From positions 1 through 7,810 of the forward strand of contig CAYWMN010000182.1 of the NCBI GenBank assembly GCA_964459065.1: 7,810 bases of DNA. Direction: 5' to 3'. Each line of letters starts with the position of its first letter. Position 1 is the stretch's first letter. Both the position numbers and the translations under genes were made by a program. The notes below the pieces were generated by a model that saw only the letters and a program-made list of their open reading frames with translations, was not told the DNA's origin and did not search any database. This document shows positions 6,663-7,810 of this stretch, in pieces. The DNA comes from JAMCXS01 sp964459065 (GTDB lineage Bacteria > Acidobacteriota > Terriglobia > UBA7540).

Positions 6663-7215
6663 ATTCGTAAAGTGTCTTTAATTTGCCGTTTTCAACCTTG
6701 ATGGGCAACGTATCCATTCCTCGTTTAGCCGGACCACGGAGGAGTGATCCATCCGCGGCAAACTCGCTGCCGTGGCAGGGGCAATGAAACTTGTTCGTGG
6801 AAGGGTCCCAGGGAACATCACAACCCAGGTGAGGGCAGACGGCGGTCAGCACTTCGGTATTATTAATGGAAGGCTTCCTCTTGCCCTTGACGACATACAC
6901 CGGCTTCTTGGCAATTGATTCGCGCCATCCGTCGACCTCTTTGATGACGGCGAACTTCCTCTCAGGTGTTGAGATAGAAGCATCGTCGCTGAATGTGCTA
7001 AGGCCTGACCACGTCCGCGAAGTCGTTTCTGTGAAGACAGGGAAGAGCACGTACCGTACCAGCGGAACAGCGAGCAATGCGCCCATTGCCGCCGTCCCAA
7101 CAGCTATCAGCCACAGGAAGAAAGACCTGCGGCCTTCCAGAATTCGCTTGTCTGTCACAGTTTCAGATGTCTGCCCAGACGCTTCGAGATTCTTTTGGTT
7201 TGAGTTTGTTTCCAT
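6619..7215 (-). CDS. Rieske [2Fe-2S] iron-sulfur protein of the cytochrome b-c complex
   Basis: The 198-residue protein has the two Rieske cluster boxes: CPHLGC (127-132) and CPCHGS (145-150). Cys127, His129, Cys145 and His148 bind the cluster, and Cys132-Cys147 would form the stabilising disulfide. Residues about 31-55 are a single hydrophobic N-terminal anchor preceded by GRRSFFLW, a twin-arginine motif consistent with Tat export of the folded protein. GPAKRGMDTLPIKV (161-174) is the usual segment after the cluster domain. Ser150 in box II is typical of higher-potential Rieske centres. It takes one electron from quinol at the Qo site and would pass it to the c-type heme of the following fusion subunit. 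TTGGAG seven bases before the ATG supports the start. The cytochrome b gene follows, with a degenerate copy of this gene's 3' end between them. Confidence 0.96.
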   Translation of the reverse strand: METNSNQKNLEASGQTSETVTDKRILEGRRSFFLWLIAVGTAAMGALLAVPLVRYVLFPVFTETTSRTWSGLSTFSDDASISTPERKFAVIKEVDGWRESIAKKPVYVVKGKRKPSINNTEVLTAVCPHLGCDVPWDPSTNKFHCPCHGSEFAADGSLLRGPAKRGMDTLPIKVENGKLKTLYEYFQALLPYKKIIGY

Positions 7216-7274
7216 TTATAGACTCCAAAACATTGATCGAGATAAATGCTCAAATCTTTGGCCGACCCAGCCGC

Positions 7275-7293
7275 AGGTGCCACCGGGGCACCT
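7275..7293. terminator. Short hairpin between the oxidase fragment and the Rieske gene
   Basis: AGGTGCC (7275-7281) pairs with GGCACCT (7287-7293) over a 5-base loop. With no T-run it could be a weak terminator or processing site; nothing else stands out in 7216-7417, and no convincing Rieske promoter was seen. Confidence 0.25.
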
Positions 7294-7417
7294 TGTGGTC
7301 AGCCTGCCTTCAATTGGGCCGTAACTCTTTACGCCAGGAAAACGGGGGCTGTTTGTTTGCCGTGCTGCCGGACTCGTATGGGAAACGTGCACGAAATAGT
7401 AGTTTCGCGCCGTCCCT

Positions 7418-7675
7418 TTACGATACGTACGGGCCCATCTGGCCTTCAGCGAAACGCATGCGGAACACCTTCAGGTAACGCCGGCAGGTTTCCCAGAGAA
7501 AAAGCAGTAGCCCCAAGATGAAAATGCCAATAAAGACAACGCTGACACGAGCGTCATGCGTCCCCCACGCAATCAAGTGAGGGTAGGCCGCAAATCGGCG
7601 TGGAACGGAATGAGCCCCCGCCCAAACAAACATTAGGACAAATCCGTCTCCGCCAAGCCAGAACGTTGCTATGAG
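7418..7675 (-). pseudogene. C-terminal fragment of a heme-copper (cytochrome c) oxidase subunit I-like protein
   Basis: About 85 codons are readable to the TAA at 7418. The segment RLIATFWLGGDGFVLMF, then HSVPRRFAAYP, then a helix VSVVFIGIFILGLLLFLWE, follows the order seen near the end of oxidase subunit I (FWL, GMPRRY..YP, W, last helix ending in WE). This part carries no heme or CuB ligands, so the assignment rests on pattern only. The frame's ATG at 7633 is internal to the homology, and similarity continues up to about 7675, where the sequence switches abruptly to a GC-rich heme O synthase segment in another frame. The gene is therefore cut at its 5' side, either by a chimeric join or a true rearrangement. 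An intact oxidase just upstream of the Rieske-cytochrome b genes would make metabolic sense. Confidence 0.6.
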
Positions 7676-7810
7676 GCGGCGCCGCAGATGGCGGCAATGC
7701 CGGCATAGAGAATGCCGCCGACGCCGAGAACCGGCGGCAGCGCCGTCGATGCGGCCAGCACGACCGCGTAAAGCACGATCTGGCGCCGCGTCGAGCGATC
7801 GCCCTGCACG
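7669..7810 (-). pseudogene. ctaB: Protoheme IX farnesyltransferase (heme O synthase, CtaB/CyoE-like) internal fragment
   Basis: Forty-six codons enter from the right edge: GDRSTRRQIVLYAVVLAAS, then LPPVLGVGGILYAGIAAICG, ending at a TAG (7669-7671). The pattern TRRQI..Y..VL, P..LG, Y..IAA..GA matches the C-terminal part of CtaB, the UbiA-family membrane enzyme that farnesylates heme B to heme O for oxidases. The final 50 or so residues expected in the family, including the last helices, are missing, and the open frame ends right after GAA. By hand count 7676-7810 is about 72% GC against about 56% for 7421-7670. Codon choice resembles high-GC alphaproteobacteria. It is likely foreign to the rest of the contig. 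Confidence 0.6.

Overview
The window looks like a chromosomal contig from a Gram-negative, respiring bacterium, most plausibly an Acidobacteriota member. That placement is inference, from the fabZ-lpxA-lpxI order, a Tat-exported Ig-like/NHL-repeat protein and a cytochrome b6-type subunit fused to cytochrome c; no rRNA or other phylogenetic marker is present.

Left block (1-1896, minus strand): a lipid A / fatty acid operon read from right to left as fabZ, lpxA and the 5' part of lpxI, which runs off the left edge. fabZ and lpxA overlap by 4 bases (ATGA). A good promoter with a perfect TATAAT lies upstream of fabZ, so the transcript appears to start at fabZ; lpxD, often found just upstream, is not there. 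FabZ makes acyl chains for membrane and lipid A, LpxA puts the first chain on UDP-GlcNAc, and LpxI cleaves UDP-2,3-diacylglucosamine at a later step.

Middle (1897-5074): a 526-base divergent intergenic region, then a plus-strand gene for a Tat-exported protein with an Ig-like domain and an NHL-type beta-propeller. A 430-base gap with a strong hairpin follows, then a tRNA-Arg(CCT) with encoded CCA and an extended -10 promoter. Fourteen bases beyond the tRNA lies a minus-strand C-terminal fragment of a tyrosine recombinase that keeps its nucleophilic Tyr. This is the scar of an element once integrated at the tRNA 3' end. About 390 bases of apparently non-coding DNA follow, with a hairpin placed to end the next operon.

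Right block (5075-7417, minus strand): a compact quinol:cytochrome c oxidoreductase made of a Rieske iron-sulfur protein followed by a seven-helix cytochrome b (b6 plus subunit IV type, PDWY Qo motif) with a C-terminal c-type heme domain that can replace cytochrome c1. A degenerate copy of the Rieske 3' end lies between the two genes. Upstream is the C-terminal end of what looks like a heme-copper oxidase subunit I, which would be the electron acceptor branch.

Right edge (about 7672-7810): a 72% GC segment encoding the C-terminal part of a heme O synthase (CtaB-like) abuts the oxidase fragment in a different frame. Both genes are broken at the same point. An assembly chimera at the contig end is the simplest explanation, with a real deletion or recombination junction as the alternative. 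I found no CRISPR array, complete mobile element or defence system, and nothing that clearly amounts to a new system.
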